Positions 43,958 to 54,682 of a stretch of DNA of 64,000 nt are shown here, piece after piece. Source of the DNA: Wenzhouxiangellaceae bacterium (lineage in GTDB: Bacteria; Pseudomonadota; Gammaproteobacteria; Xanthomonadales; Wenzhouxiangellaceae); the NCBI GenBank assembly GCA_028289455.1, contig JANQPN010000073.1, positions 1 through 64,000 of the forward strand, read 5' to 3'. Numbering within the stretch: the stretch's first letter is position 1; every line of letters begins with the position of its first letter. The translations under genes were made by a program, and so were the position numbers. Below the pieces are notes generated by a model. That model did not search any database and was not told the origin of the DNA. It was given only the letters and a program-made list of their open reading frames with translations.

Positions 43958-44027
43958 TGCAGGCGCGGACATGTCCGTGGCCATGTGTTTATCCATAGAT
44001 TTTGTCGCACACATGTGTGCTCCTACA
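43958..44027 (+). repeat. REP doublet, variant
   Basis: TGCAGGCGCGGACATGTCCGTGGCC ... TGTCGCACACATGTGTGCTCCTACA. Confidence 0.8.
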
Positions 44028-44363
44028 CCTGTAACTATGCAGAAGCAGATAACACTGCGAACAGACAACGCCCGGTTGTTGATCGAAAGCTTTTTGCGCT
44101 CTAATTCAAATACCGTAAAGCCGGCGAAAAACAATCCTGGCAATATTCTGCCCAAAAAACCGCCGACAGTCTTGAGGAATTTATGAGTTGTAACCTTCTG
44201 CCGGCAACAGACAAAACCAGGCTAACTATCTGTTTTAAATATAAATATTTGATAACTCAGCAGTGGTTTTGAGTTATGAGGCAATTATGAGGCGGGCAAA
44301 ATCGCCTTAAATTAGCCGATTACAGGTTTAATAACCGGCATCACAGGTTTTTGCCTGCTGCAT

Positions 44364-45173
44364 TCAATTCATAGCAAAAGTTGCCATCACGGCCATATGA
44401 TCAGACAGGTATTGACCGTTTACCGCTGACGCCCCCAGTGTTTCGATATTCACGAAAGTATTCACCGCCGTTCCCCTGGCCCAGATGTAATCTATGCGTT
44501 TACTGGGTGTATCCCCTTCGCCGACCTTCCAGGTATAACCCTGCTCTCCGGTGATACCTGCATATTGCTGCATCCATAAATCAGACCATCCGGCGTCTAT
44601 CAGCGGCTGCAGGGTATCCGGCACACAGGGTGTGTCACCGCATAAATCGGCCTGATCCGGTTGATTCAGATCACCAACCAGCACAGCAGGGCCGTTGAAC
44701 TGGCTGGCATAGTCGATCAATTCATTCAGCTGGGTGGCGTAACAATCTGAGGTATCGGTGGTCAGGTGGTTGTTGAATACATAAAACAGCTCGCCGGAAC
44801 CATCCAGATCAAACCCGGCATACTGCACGATACGGCGATTCAACGGCTCTGACGCACAAATGGTCAATGCCACAGTGCCGGTCTGCTGCATCAGCAGATC
44901 TTCCCGCGAGAGTATCGCCAGGCCTTCCCATTGCGGCGGGCTGGCGCTGGTATAGGCTGCCGCCATATTGGCCAGCAGATTCCAGTCACCTGTTCTGTTC
45001 AGCAAGCCCTGCAGGTATTCGCCCTGGTTCGGACTGCCGTCATACATTCCGCGCACTTCATTCAAACAGATGATATCTGCGCCGGACCCGATAAGCAGAT
45101 CAGCAATTAACTGCAGCCGCTCGCGCCAGTCGCCCTCATAATTTTCGATGTTATAAGTGATGATTTTCATCAT
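44364..45173 (-). CDS. Endonuclease/exonuclease/phosphatase family protein
   Basis: MKIITYNIENYEGDW...IICLNEVRG...VLVGDLNQPD...SDHMAVMATF. Confidence 0.85.
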   Translation of the reverse strand: MMKIITYNIENYEGDWRERLQLIADLLIGSGADIICLNEVRGMYDGSPNQGEYLQGLLNRTGDWNLLANMAAAYTSASPPQWEGLAILSREDLLMQQTGTVALTICASEPLNRRIVQYAGFDLDGSGELFYVFNNHLTTDTSDCYATQLNELIDYASQFNGPAVLVGDLNQPDQADLCGDTPCVPDTLQPLIDAGWSDLWMQQYAGITGEQGYTWKVGEGDTPSKRIDYIWARGTAVNTFVNIETLGASAVNGQYLSDHMAVMATFAMN

Positions 45174-45231
45174 GCCCCCTTATCGGCATCCTGATTTTAA
45201 AAATCAGGGTTATTGTTCATGCATTGCAGGC

Positions 45232-45663
45232 TTACCAATGCGAGACCAGTAAAAATATCAAAAACGCTGCGCCACTCAAAATACTGCGCACCCAATGCAG
45301 TTGTGCCCAGCGCTTGAGTAATGCTTCCGTTTCTTCTGTACTTAACTTACCCGGCAGCAGTTTGTCGTTGATCGGTTTGATCACCATCAGCGTATAGGGA
45401 ATAACCGCGAACAGACATAAGCCGCCAATCAGCCACATGATGCCCGACCCGAGCAACCATTCAAACAAACCTGCGAAGCTGCCTAATACCGCCAGCAGTA
45501 CCTGCAGAGGGGCGGCCTTTAAATACATCGGGCCGAAAAACCGGCCGGCGAAATCGATACCGGTACTCATCGCTGCCGGGTGCTGTACCAATGACAAGTA
45601 AATGGCCACGCCAAAAAAAGTACCTGTGCAGAATACTGCAATGATCTGAAACATCGGGTCCAT
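45232..45663 (-). CDS. DUF1772 (anthrone oxygenase-like) membrane protein
   Basis: Four hydrophobic segments; FCTGTFFGVAIYLSLVQHPA...LLKRWAQLHWVRSIL. Confidence 0.7.
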   Translation of the reverse strand: MDPMFQIIAVFCTGTFFGVAIYLSLVQHPAAMSTGIDFAGRFFGPMYLKAAPLQVLLAVLGSFAGLFEWLLGSGIMWLIGGLCLFAVIPYTLMVIKPINDKLLPGKLSTEETEALLKRWAQLHWVRSILSGAAFLIFLLVSHW

Positions 45664-45996
45664 ATAATTCCCTGCGTTGTCTATTATTCTTAGTGCCGGC
45701 AGCCGTTTCTACTGCCCTCCAAGCCAGCGCGACAATGGTAACTTAACATGTGTGAATGTCAGCTGAAAATGGCCTGTCGGGATACCGGGCAAATACCTTG
45801 GATTATCGGCCTGCAGTATTGCTCCCGTTGCAGGTTTATGACAGCCGGGTACCAAAATCGATCCGTTTTTCAATAACCTGCGCAAACACCGATAAAACCA
45901 CAGGCTTTGATGAGCGCAGAATAACCCAACAGGCAATCGGCTGCTTTATCTGCTATCGTTAGCCGCAAAGATACTATAAATGGCAGGGGAATTATC

Positions 45997-48900
45997 ATGG
46001 AAGTTAGTATTTTTGGTACCAGCTTGAACACTTCTGTTCAAACCACTTTTTCCGGTATTCACCGACGTCTTTCCACTTATATATTACTGATCAGCAGCCA
46101 GGTCTTTTTAGCGACCAGCGTAATGGCCGAAGATCTGCTGCCGCCCGATCCGGCGGACTGGGTCTGCCCCAGCAGCGAGATTGAACCCACCCAGGCGCAA
46201 ATCGAATCGCTGTGCGGGAAGATGCCCTGGAATGATCAGAACCCGATGCCGGATTTCGGCAAACCGGCTGTGCTGCCGCCACCCGGCGTGCTGGCGGAAC
46301 TGGATGCCAAGAACCGTTACGATGCAGCACTGGTTACTTTTATCAACCAGCGGCAATACATCAAGAACGGCTGGAAATCAGACCTTAACTGGCGGATGAC
46401 CGGCCCTTATGTCGGCAAGATCGGCTCCGGCAAAACCTTTGGTGTTCACCCTGCAGTCAAGATTTATTATTCCCCGGCCGTTACCGAATGGTTATGTAAA
46501 GACCGCGAGGGTCCACTGCCGGATAACGCCATGATCGTCAAGGAAATGCGCAACATCGACGATAAGCTGAACATTCAGCTGAACGATGAAGGCTGCATGG
46601 AAATTCCCGATCCGGACCTGCCGGCCGAATCCTGGGCCATTATGGTCAAGCACAAGGAATTCAGTCATGACGGCTGGTACTGGGCTGGTTTTTCGGAAAG
46701 CCCGAAAGACCCCAGCGACCCCAGCAAGGTGCCGCTGATCGGCAACCCACCGATCAATGATAAAACTGCGGTGACCACTTCAGCAGCAGAATTTTTCGGG
46801 CGGCCGCCGGTAAAAAGAGACCCGCTGTGGTATCCGACCGGGGTCCTGTTTGAACCGCTACCGGAAGGCACCCAAAAACCCAATGCGGTGTTCCCCTACA
46901 ACGAATTCGGCAACTACTGCGTCAACTGCCACGCCTCGGCCATGAGCGAGTCCACCTATTCCTCGCTGGACAACATTCTGACGCCGGGGCTGGAATACAA
47001 AGGTTATAACCTGGACGGGCTGATGAAGCGCCTGGTTGCCCCCAGTGAACTGCGCTCCATTGATAACGCCCTGCTGGCCGATAAGCATGCCCGCGACGGC
47101 ACTGCCCTGACAGCTTTATCGGCAGCTAAAACCAACACCTATCAAACGCCGTTTGCCGATCCCCTGGATAAAAGCAGCGATGCGTTTCTGGCATTTTACA
47201 ATCAGCTGCCCGATATGAGTTTCGAGCAGGCGCTGAACCTGCGCCTGCCGGCGGAAACCTTTGACCATCGGGTGTCCGGTCAAAACGGCCCGGAAGGCTT
47301 TTTGACCTCCAACCAGTGCACCGGCTGCCATGACGGTACCTATTCCAATTCAGCCACGCCGAACATGGTGATTGAAGATCCGGACAGCAAAGAGCTGGTC
47401 AACCTGTCGCCGTATGGTGAATGGCGCGCCTCGCCGATGGGGCTGGCCGGACGAGACCCGATATTTTTCTCCCAGCTGCAGAGTGAAACCAACAATCTGC
47501 CGGAAATGACCGAGTGTATTGAAAACACCTGCCTGCATTGCCACGGCGTCATGGGGCAGCGGCAGCAGGCACTGGATACACCGGACTACAGCGGTAACAC
47601 CTGTGAAGATATCTTCGCCATACCACCGCCGGAAGGCGTTCCATTTGGTAAGCCATTTGCACTGGAGCAGGTTACCCAGTATCAGGATTCCAGGCATATC
47701 GACTCAACCTACGGCGCACTGGCCCGTGACGGGATTTCCTGTGCCGTGTGTCATCACATGACCAATGAGGAATTCGGCAAGGAACCTTCGTTTACCGGTA
47801 ACTTTGTCACCGGTCCGTTTGATGTGTTCTACGGGCCGTTTGAAAACGACACCATTGCGCGCAAACCGATGCAGCGGGCGCTCGGGGTAACACCGGAGTA
47901 CGGCCAGCAGATCAAAAGCTCGGGCCTGTGCGGCACCTGCCACAATATTCTGCTGCCGGTATTCAACAACGACGGCACGCCGCATAAAATCGAATTCGAC
48001 GGTCAGACTTTGACCGCCAGCTATGAGCAGACCACTCATCTGGAATGGGTCAACAGCGAGTTCTCCAGAGTGGGTACGCTTAAATCGTGCCGCGACTGCC
48101 ATATGGGTGATAAGTACAAGGACAATCCGCTGGAGCAGGAAAATCTGGCCGGCGAAGTTCAACCGTTCCTGATCGCCAATATAGAAGACAACACCTTTGC
48201 GCCGACCACCCACCGGATGCCGGATGACAAAATCACCCAGACACCGCGGCCCGATTACCGCCGCCATCAGCTGCATGGTCTGAATGTATTTCTGAACGAA
48301 TTTTTCCAGCAGTTCCCGGTTATTTTGGGTGTGCGGCAGATTGACTATATGACCGGCAGCGGCGTCACCCCGCCACTGATTACCGGGCGTGAGTCGATGC
48401 TGGAAATGGCTGAACACGAAACCGCCGATGTTACCGTGCAGTCGTTTCGCAAAACCGCAGACAACCAGCTGACCGCTGATATTCTGGTGACCAATAAGGT
48501 CGGCCATTATCTGCCCTCCGGCGTTGGCTTCCGGCGGGTGTTCCTGGAGGTGCTGGTACAGGACAAAGACAACAACAACCTGTGGGCTTCCGGCAGAACC
48601 AATGAACTGGGTGCAATTCTATACGGCACTACCAGCCAGGTGCTGCCCAGTGAGCAGCCGGTCAAATACCCTGACATGCCGTTCCAGCCGCACTACCAGA
48701 CCGTTACCGGTGAGGATCAGGTGCAGATTTATCAGGAACTGATTGAAGATTCTCAGGGTAACCTGACCACCAGCTTCCTGCGCCGGGTTGAACATGTCAA
48801 AGACAACCGGCTGCGGCCAAAAGGCTTTGATCCGCAGTTCTTCCTGGATAACCCATCACCGTATATCCAGATGCTGGGACATATCGACGGCGAAGCCAAA

Positions 48901-49224
48901 AAAGACAAGTATTACTTCAACCCCGAATTCACCGGCGGTGATGCCATCACTTATCAGATGACCATGAGTCCGGATAAGATGGCCAAGGCACACCACGTCA
49001 AGGTTACCCTGTACAGCCAATCGATCCCGCCGTTCTACCTGCAGGAACGGTTCCGTGATGCCAACGTGGGCACCAATCCCAAGAAGAATGAAATCGAACG
49101 GCTGTTTTACCTGACCAGTCACTTGAATACAGCCGCTACCGATAACGCCGGTGACACCTATATTGAGGATTGGAAACTGAAAATAACCGGTACCTGTGCC
49201 GCCTTGAACGGTGCCTGTAACTGA
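45997..49224 (+). CDS. Secreted multiheme (hexaheme) cytochrome c
   Basis: Six CxxCH motifs: CVNCH, CTGCH, CLHCH, CAVCH, CGTCH, CRDCH; N-terminal signal. Confidence 0.85.
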   Translation: MEVSIFGTSLNTSVQTTFSGIHRRLSTYILLISSQVFLATSVMAEDLLPPDPADWVCPSSEIEPTQAQIESLCGKMPWNDQNPMPDFGKPAVLPPPGVLAELDAKNRYDAALVTFINQRQYIKNGWKSDLNWRMTGPYVGKIGSGKTFGVHPAVKIYYSPAVTEWLCKDREGPLPDNAMIVKEMRNIDDKLNIQLNDEGCMEIPDPDLPAESWAIMVKHKEFSHDGWYWAGFSESPKDPSDPSKVPLIGNPPINDKTAVTTSAAEFFGRPPVKRDPLWYPTGVLFEPLPEGTQKPNAVFPYNEFGNYCVNCHASAMSESTYSSLDNILTPGLEYKGYNLDGLMKRLVAPSELRSIDNALLADKHARDGTALTALSAAKTNTYQTPFADPLDKSSDAFLAFYNQLPDMSFEQALNLRLPAETFDHRVSGQNGPEGFLTSNQCTGCHDGTYSNSATPNMVIEDPDSKELVNLSPYGEWRASPMGLAGRDPIFFSQLQSETNNLPEMTECIENTCLHCHGVMGQRQQALDTPDYSGNTCEDIFAIPPPEGVPFGKPFALEQVTQYQDSRHIDSTYGALARDGISCAVCHHMTNEEFGKEPSFTGNFVTGPFDVFYGPFENDTIARKPMQRALGVTPEYGQQIKSSGLCGTCHNILLPVFNNDGTPHKIEFDGQTLTASYEQTTHLEWVNSEFSRVGTLKSCRDCHMGDKYKDNPLEQENLAGEVQPFLIANIEDNTFAPTTHRMPDDKITQTPRPDYRRHQLHGLNVFLNEFFQQFPVILGVRQIDYMTGSGVTPPLITGRESMLEMAEHETADVTVQSFRKTADNQLTADILVTNKVGHYLPSGVGFRRVFLEVLVQDKDNNNLWASGRTNELGAILYGTTSQVLPSEQPVKYPDMPFQPHYQTVTGEDQVQIYQELIEDSQGNLTTSFLRRVEHVKDNRLRPKGFDPQFFLDNPSPYIQMLGHIDGEAKKDKYYFNPEFTGGDAITYQMTMSPDKMAKAHHVKVTLYSQSIPPFYLQERFRDANVGTNPKKNEIERLFYLTSHLNTAATDNAGDTYIEDWKLKITGTCAALNGACN

Positions 49225-49253
49225 CCGGAAACAGTTATAGCTTTCCAGCAATG

Positions 49254-49279
49254 ACGACGGCGGCATCTGCCGCCGTCGT
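49254..49279. terminator. Hairpin between convergent genes
   Basis: ACGACGGCGG-CATCTG-CCGCCGTCGT. Confidence 0.6.
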
Positions 49280-49303
49280 TATATTGATAATCCGGAAAGT
49301 TTC

Positions 49304-50203
49304 TTACAGCTTGCGCACCAGGCGCTGATAGGTGATCGCTGAATGCTGATAAAGCGCCTGGCGTTCCCATTCGAAAAAGCTGTAATCCTGAAACTCACCC
49401 GGCAACGCCATGCCCGCGCCATCGGGCTGGGCATAGGCAGGGATATCCCGCGTGATGTCTTCTATGATCCGTTTGATGCCATCAGGGATTTGCAGGCCGT
49501 TGCCGTCGTAAATCTTATACAAGCCGGCGACATCCCCCCATACATAAGGCGCTACATCCAGGGTGTTGTGATAGCGCCACGGCACCGATGGTGAAAACAA
49601 CGCGTCCACGTAGGCTGCAAAAGCGGGATTGCCCGAGGTCAACCCGGCAAACGAATAGGGTTGTACGGTTAACTGCAGATCCAGCATGGTGGACACTTCA
49701 CAGATATACGCCGCCAGCACCGGGGTTAAGGTACCGCCCAGACTGTGCCCGGTGACATAAATGGTGGCGCCGGGATTTTGCTTCAGCACACTGTTCCAGC
49801 TGAAATTATCGCGGCTTTTGTCTTCCATATTCAGCAGGTATTTGAACCCGTTTGCAGTGCCCTGGGAAATCATCGCATCACGCGGCGCCCTGAGCGAATA
49901 GTTTTCCCACGGCACGTGCTCCTGGATACTGAAATCCTCACCCAGCCAGGAAGACAGGCTGTCCCAGGTGGTGCCGCGGATCACAAAAGCAAATTCATTG
50001 CTGCCGGTCCGACGAGCCACATACAGCAGGCTGTAAATCACATCGGCATCGGACTTCAATGCCACCGGACCCCATACGCATTCCCATTCCTTATTGGTTA
50101 TATCCTGCACTTTCCCGGGAATGGCCTGCGGTGATTCATACGCTACGCCGGCCAGGTTGATCATGATCAACGGCAGGTTATCCGGTTGATAAATACTCAT
50201 CAA
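49304..50203 (-). CDS. Class 3 lipase family protein
   Basis: GHSLGGTLTPVLAAYI nucleophile elbow and downstream DVAPYVWGD. Confidence 0.8.
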   Translation of the reverse strand: MMSIYQPDNLPLIMINLAGVAYESPQAIPGKVQDITNKEWECVWGPVALKSDADVIYSLLYVARRTGSNEFAFVIRGTTWDSLSSWLGEDFSIQEHVPWENYSLRAPRDAMISQGTANGFKYLLNMEDKSRDNFSWNSVLKQNPGATIYVTGHSLGGTLTPVLAAYICEVSTMLDLQLTVQPYSFAGLTSGNPAFAAYVDALFSPSVPWRYHNTLDVAPYVWGDVAGLYKIYDGNGLQIPDGIKRIIEDITRDIPAYAQPDGAGMALPGEFQDYSFFEWERQALYQHSAITYQRLVRKL

Positions 50204-50229
50204 TGTCTCCTGTCAAAAGCCAAACCCGG

Positions 50230-50832
50230 TTAATCGATAAACCGGCAGGCATCCGCTTCACACAATATCCGCACGTTATTGAAACCCACCTGGAATGCCC
50301 GCTTGATGACATCGGCGCCGGTAAAAGTTTTGGCGGGCTGCTTATCGCAATCCAGCGTGGCCATTTCGGCGCGGCTGATCTTCCCCCTGTTGTCGACAAA
50401 AATTTTGTTGTCCCATACCGGATGCAGCCAGACGACAAAATCATGGGTATCTCCAGGCCTTACGGGTGCCCCGCTGATGCCTTTACCATCAGGATCGGTA
50501 TAACCGCATTCTGTCCAGCGGTTGTTTCTGGAGTTGGTCAGCCTGATGGGAATTTGCGTGGGCTTATTGCAGATGCGGTTCCAGCGGGTTTTCTTTTCAA
50601 AAAAATCACCGAAACAGTAACTGATACCGCAATCTGGCGCACAGGCCCTGAAGCCGTCATCACGGGTTTCAGGTACCGGGCAAAGCTCCAGCTCTCCCTG
50701 GTAACACTTAGGACCAATCACATCGTATTCAAAGAAGGTTTTTTCCTGAGCAACAGCACCGGCTGATAACAACCCTGTCAACAATGAACCGCAGCAGATC
50801 AGCCGCATAAACCCCGATAATTTAAACAACAT
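50230..50832 (-). CDS. Hypothetical secreted Cys-rich protein
   Basis: Signal peptide, several conserved-looking cysteines. Confidence 0.6.
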   Translation of the reverse strand: MLFKLSGFMRLICCGSLLTGLLSAGAVAQEKTFFEYDVIGPKCYQGELELCPVPETRDDGFRACAPDCGISYCFGDFFEKKTRWNRICNKPTQIPIRLTNSRNNRWTECGYTDPDGKGISGAPVRPGDTHDFVVWLHPVWDNKIFVDNRGKISRAEMATLDCDKQPAKTFTGADVIKRAFQVGFNNVRILCEADACRFID

Positions 50833-50881
50833 TATCTCTCCTCCCGTCAGTCAGCTGTTTTGGCCACCCGGCTCTGACCGT

Positions 50882-51379
50882 TCACAACAAGGTCTGCCAG
50901 TAGGCTACATCGATCCACCGGTTGAACTTAAAACCAACCTCATTGAAGTGCGCCACCTTGCTCAAACCGAACTTTTCATGCAATGCAATACAGCCGGGGT
51001 TCGGCAGCGCGATGCCGGCTGCCACACTGTGGATGCTGCGTTTTCGGAGAATTCCGAATAATTCCGAGTACAGCCCGCTGCCCATTCCAGTGCCGGTATG
51101 TCCTGCTGCAATGTAGACGGCAATTTCCACCGAGTTGCGGTATGCGCTGCGGCCTTTCCAGGGGCCCGCATAGCAATAACCGGCAATATCCCCTGCCCGC
51201 TCAGCCACCAGCCACGGCAGCCGGGCATTGATGATCGTGCTGATCCGTTCCGCCATTTCCCCATCATTAACCGGCTGCTCTTCAAAAGTGGCAACCGCAT
51301 TGAGTACATAGTGATTGTAAATCTGCGCAATGGCTGCGCTGTCTGACCGCTCAGCGCCTCTGATCCGAACCTCAGACAT
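50882..51379 (-). CDS. GNAT N-acetyltransferase (phosphinothricin acetyltransferase-like)
   Basis: IYNHYVLNAVATFEEQP...YAGPWKGRSAYRNSVEIAVYIAAGHTGTGMGSGLY. Confidence 0.85.
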   Translation of the reverse strand: MSEVRIRGAERSDSAAIAQIYNHYVLNAVATFEEQPVNDGEMAERISTIINARLPWLVAERAGDIAGYCYAGPWKGRSAYRNSVEIAVYIAAGHTGTGMGSGLYSELFGILRKRSIHSVAAGIALPNPGCIALHEKFGLSKVAHFNEVGFKFNRWIDVAYWQTLL

Positions 51380-51402
51380 TCAAGCGGGCGCCAGTCAGCC
51401 GG

Positions 51403-51864
51403 TTAGGTCTTCTGCTCGATACCGAAATAGGCATAACCTGCACCAACCGCTATGCCGAGCCAGGCCTGACCCAGATCAGCCAGCGGCGGTAATAATCCCG
51501 GATCACTATTCAGATACCCGTAAAAGAAAGCCAACAGGCCTGCCAGCAGCCATACGCTTAAATAAACACCGGTGATTATTGTCAGCACTCTTTTCGCCAT
51601 TGGGCTTCGCTGTTGGGGACTCAGCAGGCGTGCAGCAGGCGCCTCACCCGGTTTGGTGGCAGCCAGTTCAGCAATAACCAGTGCGGACACCAGACCGCCA
51701 ATCAAAGCCAGCGAAGATGCCATGCGGTCATTGAAATCTGCCGGTGTGGGAGAGGTACAGCTATCTGAACCTGCACAGATCACCACATCCACGCCTACAT
51801 AAACCAGATAAACATAAATAATCAACAGAACTGTACATACAATTGCGCCGAATGCCGCTTTCAT
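51403..51864 (-). CDS. Hypothetical membrane protein
   Basis: Four predicted TM segments. Confidence 0.6.
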   Translation of the reverse strand: MKAAFGAIVCTVLLIIYVYLVYVGVDVVICAGSDSCTSPTPADFNDRMASSLALIGGLVSALVIAELAATKPGEAPAARLLSPQQRSPMAKRVLTIITGVYLSVWLLAGLLAFFYGYLNSDPGLLPPLADLGQAWLGIAVGAGYAYFGIEQKT

Positions 51865-51956
51865 AGACTATCTCCCCGATTTTATGATTGCGTCTGCCCA
51901 GATTTGACTGGACAAACATTTGTACATCCGATTTCAGTATAGCTGATGTATCAGAC

Positions 51957-51983
51957 ATAAAAAAAGGCTGCCGGCGGCAGCCT
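51957..51983 (-). terminator. Terminator downstream of dps-like gene
   Basis: On minus: AGGCTGCCGCCGGCAGCCT followed by TTTTTTT. Confidence 0.7.
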
Positions 51984-52017
51984 AAGATTCAGAGCCTGGA
52001 GGAGTATTTAACCGTAA

Positions 52018-52485
52018 TTACCCTAATAAGCTGCGTAACATCCACGCAGTTTTTTCATGAAAATTCATCCGCTGTGTCAACAAATCACAGGTCGGCTCAT
52101 CACCGGCTTCATCCGCCGGACCGAATGCATTGCGTGCAGTTCGCGCTACCGTTTCGTGAGCAACCACCAGATTGCGCACCATCTGCTCGGCAGCCGGATG
52201 GCCTTCCTCTTCCTCAATGGAAGTCAGCTGAGAAAATGCCTTATACGACCCGGGGGCAAAATGGCCCAGTGCACGGATGCGTTCAGCAATTTCGTCGACC
52301 GCCGTCGCCAGCTCTGTGTAGTGCTCTTCAAACAGTGCATGCAAAGAGTGGAACTGTGGCCCGGTAACATTCCAGTGATAGTTGTGCGTTTTGATATACA
52401 ACGTGTAACTGTCGGCCAGCAGGTGTGCAAGGCTGCCGGAAATGTCAGCCCTCTGCTGTTCAGTTAAACCAATTTGAATATCCAT
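52018..52485 (-). CDS. dps: Dps-family ferritin-like DNA protection protein
   Basis: [42 protein letters not shown]; start chosen at [10 protein letters not shown]. Confidence 0.9.
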   Translation of the reverse strand: MDIQIGLTEQQRADISGSLAHLLADSYTLYIKTHNYHWNVTGPQFHSLHALFEEHYTELATAVDEIAERIRALGHFAPGSYKAFSQLTSIEEEEGHPAAEQMVRNLVVAHETVARTARNAFGPADEAGDEPTCDLLTQRMNFHEKTAWMLRSLLG

Positions 52486-52576
52486 GTTGACTCCTGATTG
52501 TTGTACGTGGCTTGTTTCTATGAGGGATAGAATAACCAATCAGGATTAATAAATGAAATTGATTGTTTAACTATAT

Positions 52577-53176
52577 TTAATTGGTTTCATCTATAGTGAT
52601 TTTATACTGTAAACGGCTGTGCTCCAGCACCTCCGGCCAAGGAAACAGCGGCCCCGGGTCGACCTTGCGGGCCACGGTTAAATCCGGATCATTACTTGCA
52701 GCAACTTCCCGGGTATCCAGCTGCTCATGTCCGGCAATCCAGACCAGCGAGGGCAATTGCCGTTCCAGTTGCCCAAGCAGACTCTGCAGCGCATTGATCT
52801 GCACATCAGGGTAGGCCGTTTTCAATTCCTGATGGTCACTGTGGTGCCAGTCAGGCCAGCGCCCGCGGTTGACCAGTTCGATCCCGATAGTGTGCCGGTT
52901 GTGCCCGGCAACATGATGAGCAATGCGGTCTTCCGGGACGTATTGCTCGATGCTGCCGTCCACATCAATATAGAAATGCCCGCTGTTGCCGGTTTGAGAT
53001 TCGGCATAATGTATCTGCTCACCGAATTCCCGCGCCATTGCCAGATCCGGTGTTTCAGTGCAATGAATCACCACTCCCTGGATACTGTCCGGATTCCGGC
53101 TTTCCAGTCTCTCAGCGTATGGCAAAGGATTCTGGGTAATCATCAGCACCCCGGCAACAGCAGCAGTAATCGGCAT
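52577..53176 (-). CDS. N-acetylmuramoyl-L-alanine amidase (amidase_2/AmpD-like)
   Basis: GVVIHCTETPD, SGHFYIDVDGSIEQYVPEDRIAHHVAGHNRHTIGIELVNRG, IAGHEQLDT...KVDPGPLFPW. Confidence 0.85.
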   Translation of the reverse strand: MPITAAVAGVLMITQNPLPYAERLESRNPDSIQGVVIHCTETPDLAMAREFGEQIHYAESQTGNSGHFYIDVDGSIEQYVPEDRIAHHVAGHNRHTIGIELVNRGRWPDWHHSDHQELKTAYPDVQINALQSLLGQLERQLPSLVWIAGHEQLDTREVAASNDPDLTVARKVDPGPLFPWPEVLEHSRLQYKITIDETN

Positions 53177-53207
53177 CTGATCAGAGAAGTCGTCCGCTCA
53201 GACAGCG

Positions 53208-54554
53208 TCAGCTTTTGGCAGCGGCAATGTCTGCCAGCCAGCCGTCCAGTTCGCTGCGGTCGTGCCATCTGCCCTGGCGCATCACGCCAAGAATATCGGC
53301 AGTATGACTGATATCCTCAAGCGGATTATCAACCACCAGCAGCAAATTCGCCGGCGCTCCCGGTTTGACCATACCCCAGTCATCCCGGCCAAAGAACTGA
53401 CCCACATTACGGGTCCCCATGGCCAATGCCTGCTGTGGCGTCAGCCCGGCTGACACCATTGCCTGTAATTCCCGGTGGATGGAAAACCCGGGCACATTCA
53501 ATATCTGGGGTGCATCAGAGCCCAGCAGCAATCCGGCGCCATGGTTTTGCAGTGAGACCAGCAGCTGCTGACGCATGGCCAACAGCCGCCGCCGCTGCTG
53601 TTCGGAATACCCGGTGCGCAGCGAACGGGTTATTTCCGCCCAGCGATCAACTGTAGCGGTATCCATATAGCGCATTTCCGGCCAGTCCAGCATCAGCTGC
53701 AACGGGGTATCACCCATGGTGTGCAGCATCAATGTTTCGGTAGGCACATTCCAGACGCCCTGTTTGGCAGTTTGTCTGGCCAGTTGATCGATTCTGCTGA
53801 AATCTATGCCTGCGGCAATGGCTGCACCGAAGAAGCCGGGATCCTGTCCCCGCAATTCATTGTCTTCCGGTATTAACCCCCGGGCATAACCGTCCAGATG
53901 ATCAATGGTCGCCTGCTTTGAAGCCAGGGTTAAATCCAGCCCGACTTCAGCGGAAACATGCCCGGCCATGGGAATATTAACCCGCTCGGACTGCTTAACC
54001 GCCTGTTGGTACTGGCGTCGGGTAAGCCCGGGATGCAATTTGATAAAGTCGTAACCGGCCGCCTGCTGATCACGGACCATTTTGCCGGCCTGTTCAGGCG
54101 AGCCGACCGATTGGCCATTCAGTGACGGGCCGCTGGTGACCAGTTCCGGTCCGATTCGCTCGCCACTGGCGAGCTGACTGCGCAGCTGTAAATGGCCCGG
54201 CTCACCCAGCATGCCGCGCGCCAGCACAATCCCGTTGGCCAGATACAACCTCAGTACTTCATCTACTGCTTCATTCCCGGCGCTTAACCTGGGAATATGT
54301 GCATGCATCTCAGCCAGCCCGGGCAGCAGATAACCGTCCTGACCATCAATCCGCTGTCCGTCAAACGCTTCACCCGCGTCTGCGGTATCGCTCAGCTGAA
54401 CGATTTTCCCGTCCCGGATGGTAACCGACTGATTCTCCAGCAGCGCCGGAGCATCCATGGTGATGACATTAACGTTATCTATTCTTAGCGACTGCGCTGC
54501 AGCCAGCGAGCTGACGGCAACCAGCATTAAGCCCAGGTATCGGAATGAAGACAT
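53208..54554 (-). CDS. Secreted amidohydrolase
   Basis: DGYLLPGLAEMHAHIP, MAGHVSAEVG, LLLGSDAPQ, MGTRNVGQFFG. Confidence 0.85.
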   Translation of the reverse strand: MSSFRYLGLMLVAVSSLAAAQSLRIDNVNVITMDAPALLENQSVTIRDGKIVQLSDTADAGEAFDGQRIDGQDGYLLPGLAEMHAHIPRLSAGNEAVDEVLRLYLANGIVLARGMLGEPGHLQLRSQLASGERIGPELVTSGPSLNGQSVGSPEQAGKMVRDQQAAGYDFIKLHPGLTRRQYQQAVKQSERVNIPMAGHVSAEVGLDLTLASKQATIDHLDGYARGLIPEDNELRGQDPGFFGAAIAAGIDFSRIDQLARQTAKQGVWNVPTETLMLHTMGDTPLQLMLDWPEMRYMDTATVDRWAEITRSLRTGYSEQQRRRLLAMRQQLLVSLQNHGAGLLLGSDAPQILNVPGFSIHRELQAMVSAGLTPQQALAMGTRNVGQFFGRDDWGMVKPGAPANLLLVVDNPLEDISHTADILGVMRQGRWHDRSELDGWLADIAAAKS

Positions 54555-54682
54555 ATACTTAACTCTGTTAATGCGTAAGCTTAGAGGGTAGCACTGTCAT
54601 TGGCATCAGGCATACAGGGAAGGCAAAGCGAAACATCTACAAGCCGGATGACGCTTACTGCCCTCATCCGGCAACAATGCAG

